DNA from: Sphingomonas dokdonensis
GTDB taxonomy: Bacteria > Pseudomonadota > Alphaproteobacteria > Sphingomonadales > Sphingomonadaceae
Reading direction: 5' to 3'
DNA length: 64,000 nt
Assembly: GCF_002197685.1 (NCBI RefSeq)
Contig: NZ_NBBI01000001.1
Span: forward strand, 124,001-188,000
Of the stretch, positions 54,743 to 63,765 are shown piece after piece. The stretch's first letter is position 1; the number at the start of each line of letters is the position of its first letter. The notes beneath the pieces were generated by a model, which did not search any database, was not told the origin of the DNA, and saw only the letters and a list, made by a program, of their open reading frames with translations. Position numbers and translations under genes: made by a program.

Positions 54743-55837
54743 TCAGCCGGTGCCGTGACCCTCGGCGAGATATTCTTCAGAGCGCATTTCCTCAAGCCGG
54801 CTGACGGTGCGCTGAAACTCAAAGCGGCCGTCCCCGGCCGGATAGAGGGCGTCCGGCTCGGCGTCGGCAGCCGCGAGCAGCTTCACCTTATGCTCGTAGA
54901 GTGCGTCGATGAGGCTGACGAAGCGGGCGGCTTCGTTGCGGTTTTCCGGGCCGAGGGTTGGGATGCCGACGAGGATCACGGTGTGAAAGCGACGGGCGAC
55001 CGCAAGGTAGTCGGCGCTGCCGCGCGCCTCGCCACATAGCTTCTTGAAACTGAATACGGCGACGCCCTTCAGCGATTTGGGCACGCGCAATGTGCGCCCC
55101 TGAACGATGATCTCCTCGCTTGGCACATGCTCGCGATCTTCGGGTGGATAGTCGGTAAGGCGGAAGAAGGCAGCGGACAGTTCGGCGGTCGCGACGGGGC
55201 CATTGGGCACCAGCCAGGTGTTCTGCTGCCCCAGACGGTCGCGGCGATAATCGACCGGGCCGTTGAGCGCGAGCACGTCCATCCGATCCTGGATCAGCGC
55301 GATAAAGGGGAGGAAATGCTCGCGGTTGAGACCGTTCTTGTAGAGATCGGTCGGCACGCGGTTGCTGGTCGTCACCACCGTCACGCCTGCTTCGATCATC
55401 GCGGTGAACAGGCGCGAGAGGATCATGGCGTCAGGCGAGTTGTTGACGATCATCTCGTCGAACGCGAGCAGGCGTGCTTCCTCGGCCAGCGCGGCGGCGA
55501 CGGGGAGGATGGGATCGCCCTGCTCCTTGCGCCGCTCGGCCGCGATCCGCTCGTGCACCTCCAGCATGAATTCGCCGAAATGGACGCGGCGCTTCTGCGC
55601 GACATTCACGTTGGCGTAGAACAGATCCATCAGCATGGATTTGCCGCGGCCCACGTCGCCCCACATGTAGATGCCGCGCGCGGGCACTACCTTTTTGCGG
55701 AAGAACCCCGTGGTGCGCGGGTTTTCCAGCTCCTGGGCGAGTGCGTCGAGCCGCGCGGCGGCGGCGGCCTGTTCGGGGTCGGGGCGCAGTTCGCCGCCAG
55801 CGATCAGGGCTTCATAGGCTTGTAGGACTGCGGCCAC
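54743..55837 (-). CDS. zapE: Cell division protein ZapE (AFG1-like ATPase)
   Basis: This AFG1-family P-loop ATPase has about 364 residues and is linked to Z-ring function and protein turnover. Walker A is GDVGRGKS at 60-67, preceded by ARGIYMWG. Walker B is LLAFDEM, with sensor region VVTTSNRVPTDLYKNGLNREHFLPFI. The C-terminal half has WLVPNG and the conserved FSFKKLCGEARGSADYLAVARRFHTV. GTG 55837 is preferred (AAGGAAG six bases upstream); a longer frame from 55873 runs into a repeat-like sequence. The gene precedes mdh on the same strand, a frequent order in alphaproteobacteria. Confidence 0.94.
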   Translation of the reverse strand: MAAVLQAYEALIAGGELRPDPEQAAAAARLDALAQELENPRTTGFFRKKVVPARGIYMWGDVGRGKSMLMDLFYANVNVAQKRRVHFGEFMLEVHERIAAERRKEQGDPILPVAAALAEEARLLAFDEMIVNNSPDAMILSRLFTAMIEAGVTVVTTSNRVPTDLYKNGLNREHFLPFIALIQDRMDVLALNGPVDYRRDRLGQQNTWLVPNGPVATAELSAAFFRLTDYPPEDREHVPSEEIIVQGRTLRVPKSLKGVAVFSFKKLCGEARGSADYLAVARRFHTVILVGIPTLGPENRNEAARFVSLIDALYEHKVKLLAAADAEPDALYPAGDGRFEFQRTVSRLEEMRSEEYLAEGHGTG

Positions 55838-55918
55838 CGTTCTTCCTTCGTCATGCCAGGCTGGTCGCGGCATTCAGGGTGCCGCGAACCCGGCGGGGCC
55901 GCTCCTGCGGCACACTGG

Positions 55919-55939
55919 ATGCCGGCACAAGGCCGGCAT
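55919..55939. repeat. Palindromic intergenic element
   Basis: ATGCCGGC-ACAAG-GCCGGCAT has perfect eight-base arms in the 123 bp gap between the thioesterase and zapE genes. The flanking GGATGCC...ATGAC context is common in dispersed intergenic repeats of sphingomonads, to my recollection. Confidence 0.5.
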
Positions 55940-55960
55940 GACGGGCAGGGGCGGCGAGGC

Positions 55961-56410
55961 TTACTTCTTCGTCGGCTTGCGGATCGTGCCGGAGAACTCG
56001 GCCACGGGCCCCGCGTCCTGCACCACCAGGCCGCGCATGAAGAGCAGGCGTCCCGTTTCGCGCAGCAGTTCCACTCGCGCCTCCAGCATCTCGTCGATCC
56101 GCCCGGCGCCCATGAAGTGCGTGTTGAGATCCAGCGTCACCGCCGTGCCAGCCGCGATCAGGCCGAAGCTGCGCGCCGCGGCGAACAGTGCGACGTCGAT
56201 GAAGCCGAGCATCGCGCCGCCGTGCACGTTATTGCCCAAATTGGAATGGCGGCGTTCGGGCAGCATCCGCACGCGGCAGGTGCCGTCCTCGACCCGCACC
56301 ATCATGTCACCGAGGAAGGTGTTGTAGCGATCCGAATTCTTCAGGCCCCAGCGTTTCCAGCCGGGGTGGTCGGGATGATCCTCGTAGTGGAATTCGGGCT
56401 TTTCGATCAT
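55961..56410 (-). CDS. PaaI-like hotdog thioesterase
   Basis: This 149-residue single hotdog-domain protein, probably a tetrameric acyl-CoA thioesterase, carries the PaaI/4HBT signature NNVHGGAMLGFIDVALFAAARS. An acidic catalytic residue candidate is in FIDVA, and TLDLNTHFMGAGRIDEMLEARVELLRETGRLLFM follows as the core strands. The last residues are FSGTIRKPTKK. ATG 56410 is preferred to the TTG just before it. It is downstream of sdhB on the same strand, with a REP-type doublet in the gap. The substrate is unknown; such proteins act as housekeeping thioesterases or in aromatic degradation. Confidence 0.9.
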   Translation of the reverse strand: MIEKPEFHYEDHPDHPGWKRWGLKNSDRYNTFLGDMMVRVEDGTCRVRMLPERRHSNLGNNVHGGAMLGFIDVALFAAARSFGLIAAGTAVTLDLNTHFMGAGRIDEMLEARVELLRETGRLLFMRGLVVQDAGPVAEFSGTIRKPTKK

Positions 56411-56414
56411 CAAA

Positions 56415-56496
56415 CCGTTCGTCCTGAGCTCGTCAAAGGACGGGTCATCAACGACACCGTCTATGGGACGTGCTTCGACAGGCTCAGCACGAACGG
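56415..56496. repeat. REP-type inverted doublet
   Basis: Two 28-base units in opposite orientation (56415-56442 and 56469-56496) match at 23 of 28 positions. Each has a CCGTTCGT head and an internal stem, CGTCC/GGACG in the first and CGTGC/GCACG in the second, so one stem pair differs but stays complementary in both. They flank a 26-base spacer in the sdhB-thioesterase gap. The head resembles the widespread TTCGACAGGCTCAGCACGAAC repeat. Confidence 0.75.
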
Positions 56497-56528
56497 GGAG
56501 GAGGGCAGGGCGCCACTCCTCCGCCGCG

Positions 56529-57311
56529 TCAGAGGACGCGCTCTACTTCCATTTTCTTGATTTCCGCGATCGCCTTGGCGGGCGACAGCCCCTTCGGGCA
56601 GGCGTTCGCGCAGTTCATGATGGTGTGGCAGCGATACAGGCGGAACGGATCCTCCAGCTCGTCGAGCCGCTCGCCGGTCATCTCGTCGCGGCTGTCGGCC
56701 AGCCAGCGGTACGCCTGAAGCAGGATCGCCGGGCCGAGGAACTTGTCCGAATTCCACCAATAGCTGGGGCATGAGGTCGAGCAGCAGGCGCACAGGATGC
56801 ACTCATACAGCCCGTCGAGCTTCGCGCGGTCGTCGGGCGACTGGAGCCGCTCCTTGCCCGCGGGCGGCGGGGTGACGGTCTTCAGCCACGGCTGGATCGA
56901 GGCATATTGTGCGTAGAAGTGCGTGAAGTCGGGCACCAGGTCCTTGATCACGTCCATCGCGGGCAGCGGCGTGATCTTGATCTCGCCCTTCACGTCCTCG
57001 ATCGCGGTGGTGCAGGCGAGGCCGTTCTTGCCGTCGATATTCATCGAGCAGGAGCCGCAAATGCCTTCGCGGCACGAACGACGAAACGTCAGCGACGAAT
57101 CCTGCTCGCTCTTGATCTTGATCAGCGCGTCGAGGACCATCGGACCACATTCGTCGAGGTTCACCTCGAACGTGTCGTAGCGCGGGTTTTCACCGCTGTC
57201 TGGGTCGTAGCGATACACCTTGAAGTTGCGCATCGTGCCGCCGGGTTCGGCCGACGGGATCTTGCGACCGCCCTTGATCTTGCTGTTTGCCGGCAGGGTG
57301 AATTCGGCCAT
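56529..57311 (-). CDS. sdhB: Succinate dehydrogenase iron-sulfur subunit
   Basis: This 260-residue subunit passes electrons from the flavoprotein to ubiquinone. The [2Fe-2S] site is [10 protein letters not shown] with a later GLAC. The [4Fe-4S] and [3Fe-4S] sites are [12 protein letters not shown] and [15 protein letters not shown]. The N-terminal extension [20 protein letters not shown] is typical of alphaproteobacteria. Unlike most alphaproteobacteria, sdhB is not next to sdhA: five unrelated genes (4.6 kb) lie between. It likely has its own promoter in the 119 bp upstream gap, where a hairpin at 57342 may insulate it. Confidence 0.98.
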   Translation of the reverse strand: MAEFTLPANSKIKGGRKIPSAEPGGTMRNFKVYRYDPDSGENPRYDTFEVNLDECGPMVLDALIKIKSEQDSSLTFRRSCREGICGSCSMNIDGKNGLACTTAIEDVKGEIKITPLPAMDVIKDLVPDFTHFYAQYASIQPWLKTVTPPPAGKERLQSPDDRAKLDGLYECILCACCSTSCPSYWWNSDKFLGPAILLQAYRWLADSRDEMTGERLDELEDPFRLYRCHTIMNCANACPKGLSPAKAIAEIKKMEVERVL

Positions 57312-57341
57312 GGTACGGTCCCGCTTTCTTTTGGACAGCGC

Positions 57342-57361
57342 CGGGACGAGAACCCGTCCCG
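57342..57361. terminator. Stem-loop between the ClpP-like gene and sdhB
   Basis: CGGGACG-AGAACC-CGTCCCG forms a seven-base stem in the gap upstream of sdhB. It may end the transcript of the peptidase pair before sdhB; there is no T-run. Confidence 0.45.
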
Positions 57362-57430
57362 CGCACGATTGCGCCCCAGATACATAACCGGGGGCAAGGT
57401 CGCAAATGGAAGCGACGTATTCCGCGACAA

Positions 57431-58000
57431 TCAGATGATGTCGAGCACCAGCCCGAGATCGCGTGCTTCCTCCGCCTCGATATACCAGTTCGACGGCGCC
57501 TTGGCTTTCAGATGGTCGAGCGACACGTTGGTGCCTTTCACCAGCGCGGCGAACCCCTCGTCCTGGATGCGGATCGAATCCTGGATCTCGTTCAGCTTGG
57601 CAAGCAGCACGGGGGCGAGCGTGTTGAGCGGGCCGGACAGGTTGACCGTCGAGTTCATGATCCGCTCGTGGATCATCAGCCGCGACCCGCGCGTCAGGAA
57701 GCGCTTGTCGGCGGGGAAGGCGGACATGAAGGTCGCGCCGGCGGAATAGACCGCCACCTTGCCGAGGAACAGCGTTTCGCGCCCGCTATACTCGCGCAGC
57801 AGGCGGATCGTGTCGCCCATGGCGCGTGCCATCTCCGGATCGCCCCCCAACGTGGTGATCGACACCACTAGCGGCCCATCGCCGGTGGCATTGGCGAGCT
57901 GGCTGTTGAAGGTGTTGTACATGGCATCGTCTACCACGCCGTGCAGCTGGATGTGCGGATTGGCGAGGAGCGGATAGTCGGTGGCGTTGCTGTTCGTCAT
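57431..58000 (-). CDS. ClpP-like serine peptidase (orphan, catalytic Asp changed)
   Basis: This 189-residue protein has the ClpP/crotonase fold. Aligning by motifs, the nucleophile is S86 in [10 protein letters not shown] and the base is H111 in RLMIHERI, matching the ClpP pattern. The third triad position, which in ClpP precedes the conserved SAxEAxxYGLVD, is asparagine (N171 in [16 protein letters not shown]). There is no propeptide. A ClpX/ClpA partner is absent, so it is not the main cellular ClpP. It could be a low-activity or ATPase-independent variant. The ATG at 58000 lies eight bases after a stem-loop, and the gene follows a C13 peptidase gene by 72 bp on the same strand. Confidence 0.82.
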   Translation of the reverse strand: MTNSNATDYPLLANPHIQLHGVVDDAMYNTFNSQLANATGDGPLVVSITTLGGDPEMARAMGDTIRLLREYSGRETLFLGKVAVYSAGATFMSAFPADKRFLTRGSRLMIHERIMNSTVNLSGPLNTLAPVLLAKLNEIQDSIRIQDEGFAALVKGTNVSLDHLKAKAPSNWYIEAEEARDLGLVLDII

Positions 58001-58008
58001 GGCGCGGC

Positions 58009-58033
58009 GAACCCGGCGGGACGGCCGGGGTTC
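58009..58033. repeat. Stem-loop just upstream of the ClpP-like start codon
   Basis: GAACCCGGC pairs with GCCGGGGTTC (one bulged G) eight bases before the ATG at 58000, with no clear ribosome-binding site between. It may be an intergenic terminator or an initiation-masking hairpin. Confidence 0.4.
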
Positions 58034-58072
58034 CCGTTTCGCGCGAAAATAGTCGCGTGGTGCGCTGTCGGG

Positions 58073-59050
58073 TCAGCGCGCCGCTGTGGTGAGGACCGCA
58101 TTGGCTGGTCGCCCCACCGGACTGGTCGCTGCCGCAGGGGCATGCGCGTCGAGTGCGGCAAGCCAGCGCGCCGCCCCCGTGCCGATCGCCACCTGCGGGT
58201 TGGACGGTTCGAGCGCGGCGTCCCGTTCCCAGCCGGCGATCGTCTCCACCGCCTCCTGCACGGCCGCCGCGAGCGGCTGCGGCTTGCGCAGCGCGTGGTT
58301 GATCAGCGCGTCGCCGAAGAACGTCCAGTCATTGTCGGACTGGCAGCCGAACGACGTGCGGTCGGCCGACGCCGCGGTGACGATCGCGGTGGTGTCGCTG
58401 GACAGCATGGGCACGAACACACCGGCATAGCAGGCGCTGATCAGGATCAGTCGGTTACGGATGCCAAGGTGCGACAGCGTGCTCCACAGGCGGCGTGGCG
58501 CGATTGCGCCAAAGCCCTGATCGGCGTCGTTGTAGACCAGGCCGAAGCGCGCGCCGTGGCTGGTGATGTAAAGGACCAGAACGTCCTCGGCAGGGTCCAT
58601 CACCTCGGCAATGCGGGCAAGCGCCACCTCGAGATTGGCGGGCGATCCCATCGGCAGCGCGCTGTCCGCGGTGCCGTCCGTTCCGGCGAGCACCATGGTG
58701 CGGCGTGCCGCATCGTAGCGGCGTGCGAGCACCCGTCCAGCTTCGCGCGCCTCGCGTCCGAATACCGGATCACTATCGAGCGCTGCGGCGAGCACATAGG
58801 CGTCCACCACGCCCTTGCGCTGTGGGGCGAGGCCGGTGAGGGCGTCTGACAGGCGGCGGTGTTCCGCCAATTGCCAGCCGGGCGCCCGATCATGCTCGAT
58901 CGCACCGCCGTGATCGGCCAGTTCCAGGAGACCGCTTTCGCCAGCGCTGCTGACAAGCGGGACTGGCCGGGTGTGCTCGGGCGGATGATAGGTTTGCCCC
59001 GGGGCTGCCCCCGCCATCATGGTCAGCAGGATTGTCAGCAGCCTCTTCAT
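58073..59050 (-). CDS. C13-family (legumain/caspase-like) cysteine peptidase, exported
   Basis: This 325-residue protein has a signal peptide (MKRLLTILLTMMAGAAPG) and a clan CD fold. The catalytic His is H165 in VLYITSHGARFG and the nucleophile is C207 in LILISACYAGVF. This His-Gly and Ala-Cys spacing is that of bacterial C13 peptidases. The segment ATSFG-like AADRTSFGCQ and DNDWTFFGDALINHAL are further family marks. ATG 59050 is preceded by a G-rich ribosome-binding site; a longer frame exists but spoils the signal peptide. The physiological target is unknown. It is adjacent to the ClpP-like gene and divergent from the GST gene. Confidence 0.88.
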   Translation of the reverse strand: MKRLLTILLTMMAGAAPGQTYHPPEHTRPVPLVSSAGESGLLELADHGGAIEHDRAPGWQLAEHRRLSDALTGLAPQRKGVVDAYVLAAALDSDPVFGREAREAGRVLARRYDAARRTMVLAGTDGTADSALPMGSPANLEVALARIAEVMDPAEDVLVLYITSHGARFGLVYNDADQGFGAIAPRRLWSTLSHLGIRNRLILISACYAGVFVPMLSSDTTAIVTAASADRTSFGCQSDNDWTFFGDALINHALRKPQPLAAAVQEAVETIAGWERDAALEPSNPQVAIGTGAARWLAALDAHAPAAATSPVGRPANAVLTTAAR

Positions 59051-59156
59051 GGCAAGCACCCCCCGGCCGCGCATCACAAAGCGCGCGCGGCGGTCTGTCA
59101 ATCGCTTGATTGCGCACGATCCCGGCGTCTAGCCTGCGGCAACAGGAGAGGCCCGC

Positions 59157-59867
59157 ATGATCGACCTGCATTTCGCCGCCACGCCGAACGGGTGGAAGAT
59201 CACGATCATGCTGGAGGAATGCGGCCTGCCGTATGCCGTGAAGCCGGTGAACATCGGTGCAGGGGAGCAGTTTCGGCCGGCATTCTTGGCGATCAGCCCG
59301 AATAATCGCATTCCGGCGATCGTCGATCACGACCTGCCGGGCGGCGGTGCGCCGGTCAGCGTATTCGAGACGGGCGCGATCCTGCTCTATCTGGCCGAAA
59401 AGACGGGACGGTTTTTGCCGACCGACCTGCGCGGGCGCACGATGGTGACCGAATGGCTGATGTGGCAGATGGCCGGGCTTGGGCCGATGCTGGGGCAGAA
59501 CGGCCACTTTCGCCTCTATGCACCGGAACGGCTGCCCTATGCCATGGATCGCTACGCGCGCGAGGCTGACCGGCTGTACGGTGTGCTGGACCGGCAGCTT
59601 GCCAGGACGGGCGCCTATGTGGCCGGCGCCGACTACAGCATCGCGGACATCGCCTGCTTCCCATGGATCATCACGCACAAGGCGCAGGGCATCGACATGG
59701 CCGCGTTCCCGCATGTCGCGCGCTGGTTCGCCTCGGTCCGCCAGCGGCCGGCGGTGAAGGCCGGAACGGCGGTGGGGCGGATGGCGCGGCCCGAGGAGAT
59801 CACTGCCGAAGCGAAGCGGGTGATGATGGGGATCAGGAACGATGCGACCGAGAGGGACGGGGAGTGA
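59157..59867 (+). CDS. Glutathione S-transferase family protein (YfcG/Nu-like)
   Basis: This 236-residue two-domain GST has an N-terminal thioredoxin-like domain with FAATPNGWKITIMLEECGLPY and the cis-Pro in NRIPAIVD, then FETGAILLYLAEKTG for glutathione binding. The C-terminal helical domain has WQMAGLGPMLGQNGHF and ADYSIADIACFPWI. The TPNGWK and GPMLGQ motifs are those of the YfcG/YghU disulfide-bond oxidoreductase class. ATG 59157 follows GGAGAGG. The next gene, a DsbA-like isomerase, starts three bases after the stop, a pairing often seen in aromatic-compound degradation. Confidence 0.92.
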   Translation: MIDLHFAATPNGWKITIMLEECGLPYAVKPVNIGAGEQFRPAFLAISPNNRIPAIVDHDLPGGGAPVSVFETGAILLYLAEKTGRFLPTDLRGRTMVTEWLMWQMAGLGPMLGQNGHFRLYAPERLPYAMDRYAREADRLYGVLDRQLARTGAYVAGADYSIADIACFPWIITHKAQGIDMAAFPHVARWFASVRQRPAVKAGTAVGRMARPEEITAEAKRVMMGIRNDATERDGE

Positions 59868-59869
59868 CG

Positions 59870-60475
59870 ATGATGATCGAGTTCTTCTTTGATTGCTCCA
59901 GCCCGTGGACGTGGCTCGGCTTTGAAAGCATCCAGACGCTTGCCGGCGAAATGGGTGCCGACATCGCATGGCGGCCGATCCTCGTCGGCGGCGTCTTCAA
60001 TGCGGTGAACGGCAGTGTGTACGAGAGCCGCAGGAACCCCGTGCCCGCCAAGGCGCGATACATGCTGAAGGACTTGCAGGATTGGGCGCGGCTGCAAGGC
60101 CTGACGATCAACTTTCCTGCCACCGTCTTTCCGGTCAACAGCGTCAAGGTGATGCGGGGCTGCTGCTGGCTGGGGCAGGATTGCGTCGATTTCGCGCGCG
60201 CCGCCTTTCACGCTTATTGGACCGAGGACCGCGACATTTCGGACGATGCGGTGATCGCCGATGTGGTCGCGCGGACCGGGGTGGATGCCGCGGCCTTGTT
60301 TGCGGCTATCGCGACGGACGAAATCAAGGCGAAGCTGCGCGACAATACGGACGAGTTGATCGCGCGCGGCGGCTTCGGCTCGCCGACGATCTTTGTCGGC
60401 AGCGATGACATGTTCTTCGGCAACGATCGCATGCCGCTGGTACGCGCGGCGATTGCGGCTCAGCCCTCGGCCTGA
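59870..60475 (+). CDS. DsbA-fold protein, 2-hydroxychromene-2-carboxylate isomerase-like
   Basis: This kappa-class GST/HCCA isomerase-like protein has 201 residues (one fewer from the second ATG). It opens IEFFFDCSSPWTWLGFE, where S10 or S11 replaces the DsbA CxxC. It continues with WRPILVGGVFNAVNG and KARYMLKDLQDWARLQGL. The C-terminal cis-Pro region is GFGSPTIFVGSDDMFFGNDRM. HCCA isomerases act in naphthalene catabolism using glutathione. No naphthalene genes are here, so the true substrate is uncertain. It is coupled to the GST gene (three-base gap). The stop overlaps the convergent DUF389 gene by 16 bases. Confidence 0.9.
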   Translation: MMIEFFFDCSSPWTWLGFESIQTLAGEMGADIAWRPILVGGVFNAVNGSVYESRRNPVPAKARYMLKDLQDWARLQGLTINFPATVFPVNSVKVMRGCCWLGQDCVDFARAAFHAYWTEDRDISDDAVIADVVARTGVDAAALFAAIATDEIKAKLRDNTDELIARGGFGSPTIFVGSDDMFFGNDRMPLVRAAIAAQPSA

Positions 60476-61950
60476 GGCGCGGTCCATTCGAGCGTCAGGG
60501 TCGTGCCGCGCCGCGCGGCGCCGGCGGTGGCGCGAATACCTTGCGCTGTCAGTTGCTCGACGGCGGCGTCGCGCGCGGCGGCCGGGCCGGAAACCGTGAT
60601 GCCGCGATCGAGCCGGCGCGCTGCCCAGATCGCCAGCGCCAGCCCGTCGGCGTCCGGCACGTCATCTTCGATGGCAACCGGGAGCAGGGAGCCATCGGGC
60701 GGGCTCAACGTCACCGACCAGTTCGGCGAGGCGGTGATCGCGCGCTGCTCCACCGCGCGATAGGTGGCGAAATCGGCGCCCGGCAGCGGCGCCAGCCGCG
60801 CCGCGACCCGGCGCGCATCGGAATCCACGAGCACCATGTTTTCGGGCACGCCGGCGAGCAGGCTGACGCGCTCTGCAACCGTGTTGCGGGCGTCACGCGC
60901 CACGGTTGCCCGATTGTCCCCGGCCTGTGCTGCGGCGATCTGCGCTGCCTCGCCGGCGCCGCTTTCCATCCCCACGCGGACCTGATCGACGTGGAGGTCG
61001 AGCGGCATCAGCACTGCCGCGCGGGTCGCGGCGATCACCTTGGCGTCGGCGCCAGGCACGATCGTTGGCGTGAGTACGACCGCGCGCACCACGGCGGGCT
61101 TGCGATCGAAATCGATGTCGAGCTGGCTGATCCGTGCGTCAGGGCTGAACGGTTGCAGCACCGCCTCGCGGATCTGACGCCGGGCGAAGCTTTCCACCGC
61201 GATCTGCTTCAGCGCGAGGCCAAGGGGCACGGCAAGGGCCGCGAGCCCGGCGACGATCAGCGTGCCTTGCAGCCGGGTCTGCGTGGGCGAGAGATGCGCG
61301 CCAAAGCCATAGAGGCGCGCCACCGTTGCCGCGGTCAACGCGATGGTGATGAGGTTGGTGATGAACAGCAGCAGCGAGCCGCCCAGCACCGTCCAATTCT
61401 GGGTGGCAAGGCCGAAACCTACGACCGCGAGCGGCGGCATCAGGGCGGTGGCGATCGCCACGCCCACCACGGTGGTCGACCGCTCGTTGATCACCGCATA
61501 GGAGCCGGCGAGCGCGGACAGGAGCGCGACCAGCAGGTCGAACAAATTTGGCCGGGTGCGGACCGCGATCTCGGACGTCACCGTCTGGATCGGGGAGGCG
61601 ACGACGATCAGCGTGCAAAGCGCCACCGCGACGAGCGCACCCAGCAGCAGCGCCGATAGCGCCCGGCGGATCTCCGTCAGGTCAAAAGTGGCGATGCCGA
61701 AGCCGAGCCCGATGATCGGCAGCATCAATGGCGAGATCAACATGGCGCCGATGATCACGGCGCTGGACGGCAGCAGCAGGCCGAGAACCGCGATGCCGGC
61801 GGAGATCAGGATCGCGAACAGATAGGAGCCGGACCAGCCCGATTCGGCCGCGATCCGCTCCACCACCGCGGCATGATGCACCTTGCCGGACGCGCGCGAG
61901 CGCCACCAGCGCGCGATCACCGCGCCGCGCGATCTGGTGAGGCCGCCCAC
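60460..61950 (-). CDS. DUF389 integral membrane protein
   Basis: This 496-residue protein has seven or more predicted helices within residues 40-260. They begin with the conserved YLFAILISAGIAVLGLLLPSSAVIIGAMLISPLM block, followed by GLGFGIATFDLTEIRRAL and VVGVAIATALMPPLAVVGFGLA, both typical of DUF389. A soluble C-terminal region (about 275-496) contains repeated alpha/beta units. The function of the family is unknown; a transport role has been suggested. The GTG start at 61950 gives an Arg-rich N-terminus. It lies 12 bp after sdhA in the same direction and may be transcribed with sdhCDA. Confidence 0.88.
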   Translation of the reverse strand: MGGLTRSRGAVIARWWRSRASGKVHHAAVVERIAAESGWSGSYLFAILISAGIAVLGLLLPSSAVIIGAMLISPLMLPIIGLGFGIATFDLTEIRRALSALLLGALVAVALCTLIVVASPIQTVTSEIAVRTRPNLFDLLVALLSALAGSYAVINERSTTVVGVAIATALMPPLAVVGFGLATQNWTVLGGSLLLFITNLITIALTAATVARLYGFGAHLSPTQTRLQGTLIVAGLAALAVPLGLALKQIAVESFARRQIREAVLQPFSPDARISQLDIDFDRKPAVVRAVVLTPTIVPGADAKVIAATRAAVLMPLDLHVDQVRVGMESGAGEAAQIAAAQAGDNRATVARDARNTVAERVSLLAGVPENMVLVDSDARRVAARLAPLPGADFATYRAVEQRAITASPNWSVTLSPPDGSLLPVAIEDDVPDADGLALAIWAARRLDRGITVSGPAAARDAAVEQLTAQGIRATAGAARRGTTLTLEWTAPQAEG

Positions 61951-61962
61951 GTCGTTCAGGGC

Positions 61963-63765
61963 TTAATAGACGCGCTTCTTCGGCTTGATGTACTCGGCGT
62001 CGTCGGTGAGCGTGTAATCGTGCACCGGACGATAGCCGAGCTCGCACCGGCCGCCCTTGCCGCCCCAGCCCTCAAAGGTGGCGGTCGTGTGCTTCATCCA
62101 GTTGGCGTCGTCGCGCTCCGGATAATCCTCGTGCATGTGCGCGCCGCGGCTTTCCTTGCGGTTTTCCGCGCCGCGCATCGTCACGACCGCCTGGCTGATG
62201 AGGTTGTCGAGTTCCAGCGTCTCGACCAGATCGGTGTTCCAGATCAGCGAGCGATCGGTAATGCCGATGTCTTCCATCGACTTGTAGATCGCGTCGATCT
62301 TGGTCACGCCCTCGGCCAGCAGCTCGCTGTCGCGGAACACGGCGGCGTGGCGCTGCATGGTCTTCTGCATCTCGGCGCGGATCTTCGCAGTGGGCGAGCC
62401 CCCGGTGGCGTTGCGGAAATGGTCGAGACGCGCGAGTGCCATCTCCTCCGAGCCCTTGGGCAGCGGATTGTGCGACGTGTTCGGCTTCAGCGTTTCCTTG
62501 AGGCGCAGCCCGGTCGCCCGGCCGAACACGACAAGGTCGATCAGCGAGTTGGAGCCCAGCCGGTTGGCGCCGTGCACCGACACACAGGCCGCTTCGCCGA
62601 CCGCGAACAGGCCGGGGACCACCGCGTCCGGGTTGCCGTCCTTTAGCTGGACGACCTCGCCGTGATAGTTCGTGGGGATGCCGCCCATGTTGTAGTGGAC
62701 GGTGGGCGTAACGGGGAGCGGCTGACGCGTGAGATCGACGCCGGCGAAGATCTTGCCCGTCTCGGTGATGCCCGGCAGACGCTCCGCCAGCACCTTGGGA
62801 TCGATGTGATCGAGGTGCAGGAAGATGTGATCCTTGTCCTTGCCGACGCCGCGGCCCTCGCGCATTTCCGCTGCCATCGAACGCGACACGACGTCGCGGC
62901 TGGCAAGATCCTTTGCGCTCGGCGCGTAACGCTCCATGAAGCGCTCGCCCTCGGAATTGGTCAGATAGCCGCCTTCGCCACGTGCGCCCTCGGTGATGAG
63001 AACGCCCGCGCCGTAGATGCCGGTCGGGTGGAACTGCACGAACTCCATGTCCTGCAGCGGCAGGCCGGCACGCAGCGCCATGCCGTTGCCGTCACCGGTG
63101 CACGTGTGTGCCGACGTTGCCGACTGGTACACGCGGCCGCCGCCGCCCGTTGCCAGCACGACCGAGTGCGCGCGGAAGCGGTGGATCTGCCCCGTTTCCA
63201 TGTTCAGCGCGATCACGCCGCGGCAGGCGCCATTCTCCATGATGAGATCGAGCGCGAAATATTCGATGTAGAAGTCCGCATCATACTTCAGCGACTGCTG
63301 GTACAGCGCGTGCAGCATGGCGTGGCCGGTACGGTCGGCCGCGGCACAGGTGCGCTGCACCGGCGGGCCTTCGCCCATGTTCTGCATGTGGCCGCCGAAC
63401 GGGCGCTGGTAGATCGTCCCGTTGTCGTTGCGGCTGAACGGCACGCCGGCGTGCTCCAGCTCGTACACCGCAGCCGGTGCCTCGCGCACCATATATTCGA
63501 TCGCGTCCTGGTCGCCGAGCCAGTCGGAACCCTTGACGGTATCGTACATGTGCCACGACCAGTGATCGGGCGAATTGTTGCCCAGGCTCGCTGCGATGCC
63601 GCCCTGCGCCGCCACCGTGTGGCTGCGGGTCGGGAACACCTTGGTGATGCAGGCGGTCTTCAGGCCGCTTTCGGCGATGCCCATCGTGGCGCGCAGGCCG
63701 GAGCCGCCGGCGCCGACGACGACCGCGTCATAGGTATGGTCGATGATCTGGTAAGCGGCGGGCAT
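61963..63765 (-). CDS. sdhA: Succinate dehydrogenase flavoprotein subunit
   Basis: This 600-residue FAD subunit of complex II oxidises succinate to fumarate. The FAD fold starts [20 protein letters not shown]. The covalently flavinylated His is H49 in [12 protein letters not shown]. The active-site segments include [21 protein letters not shown] with the catalytic Arg, and [13 protein letters not shown] and [17 protein letters not shown]. The C-terminal [18 protein letters not shown] matches the family. ATG 63765 overlaps the sdhD stop (TGATG). The length is exactly typical. sdhB is separated from it by five genes. Confidence 0.98.
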   Translation of the reverse strand: MPAAYQIIDHTYDAVVVGAGGSGLRATMGIAESGLKTACITKVFPTRSHTVAAQGGIAASLGNNSPDHWSWHMYDTVKGSDWLGDQDAIEYMVREAPAAVYELEHAGVPFSRNDNGTIYQRPFGGHMQNMGEGPPVQRTCAAADRTGHAMLHALYQQSLKYDADFYIEYFALDLIMENGACRGVIALNMETGQIHRFRAHSVVLATGGGGRVYQSATSAHTCTGDGNGMALRAGLPLQDMEFVQFHPTGIYGAGVLITEGARGEGGYLTNSEGERFMERYAPSAKDLASRDVVSRSMAAEMREGRGVGKDKDHIFLHLDHIDPKVLAERLPGITETGKIFAGVDLTRQPLPVTPTVHYNMGGIPTNYHGEVVQLKDGNPDAVVPGLFAVGEAACVSVHGANRLGSNSLIDLVVFGRATGLRLKETLKPNTSHNPLPKGSEEMALARLDHFRNATGGSPTAKIRAEMQKTMQRHAAVFRDSELLAEGVTKIDAIYKSMEDIGITDRSLIWNTDLVETLELDNLISQAVVTMRGAENRKESRGAHMHEDYPERDDANWMKHTTATFEGWGGKGGRCELGYRPVHDYTLTDDAEYIKPKKRVY

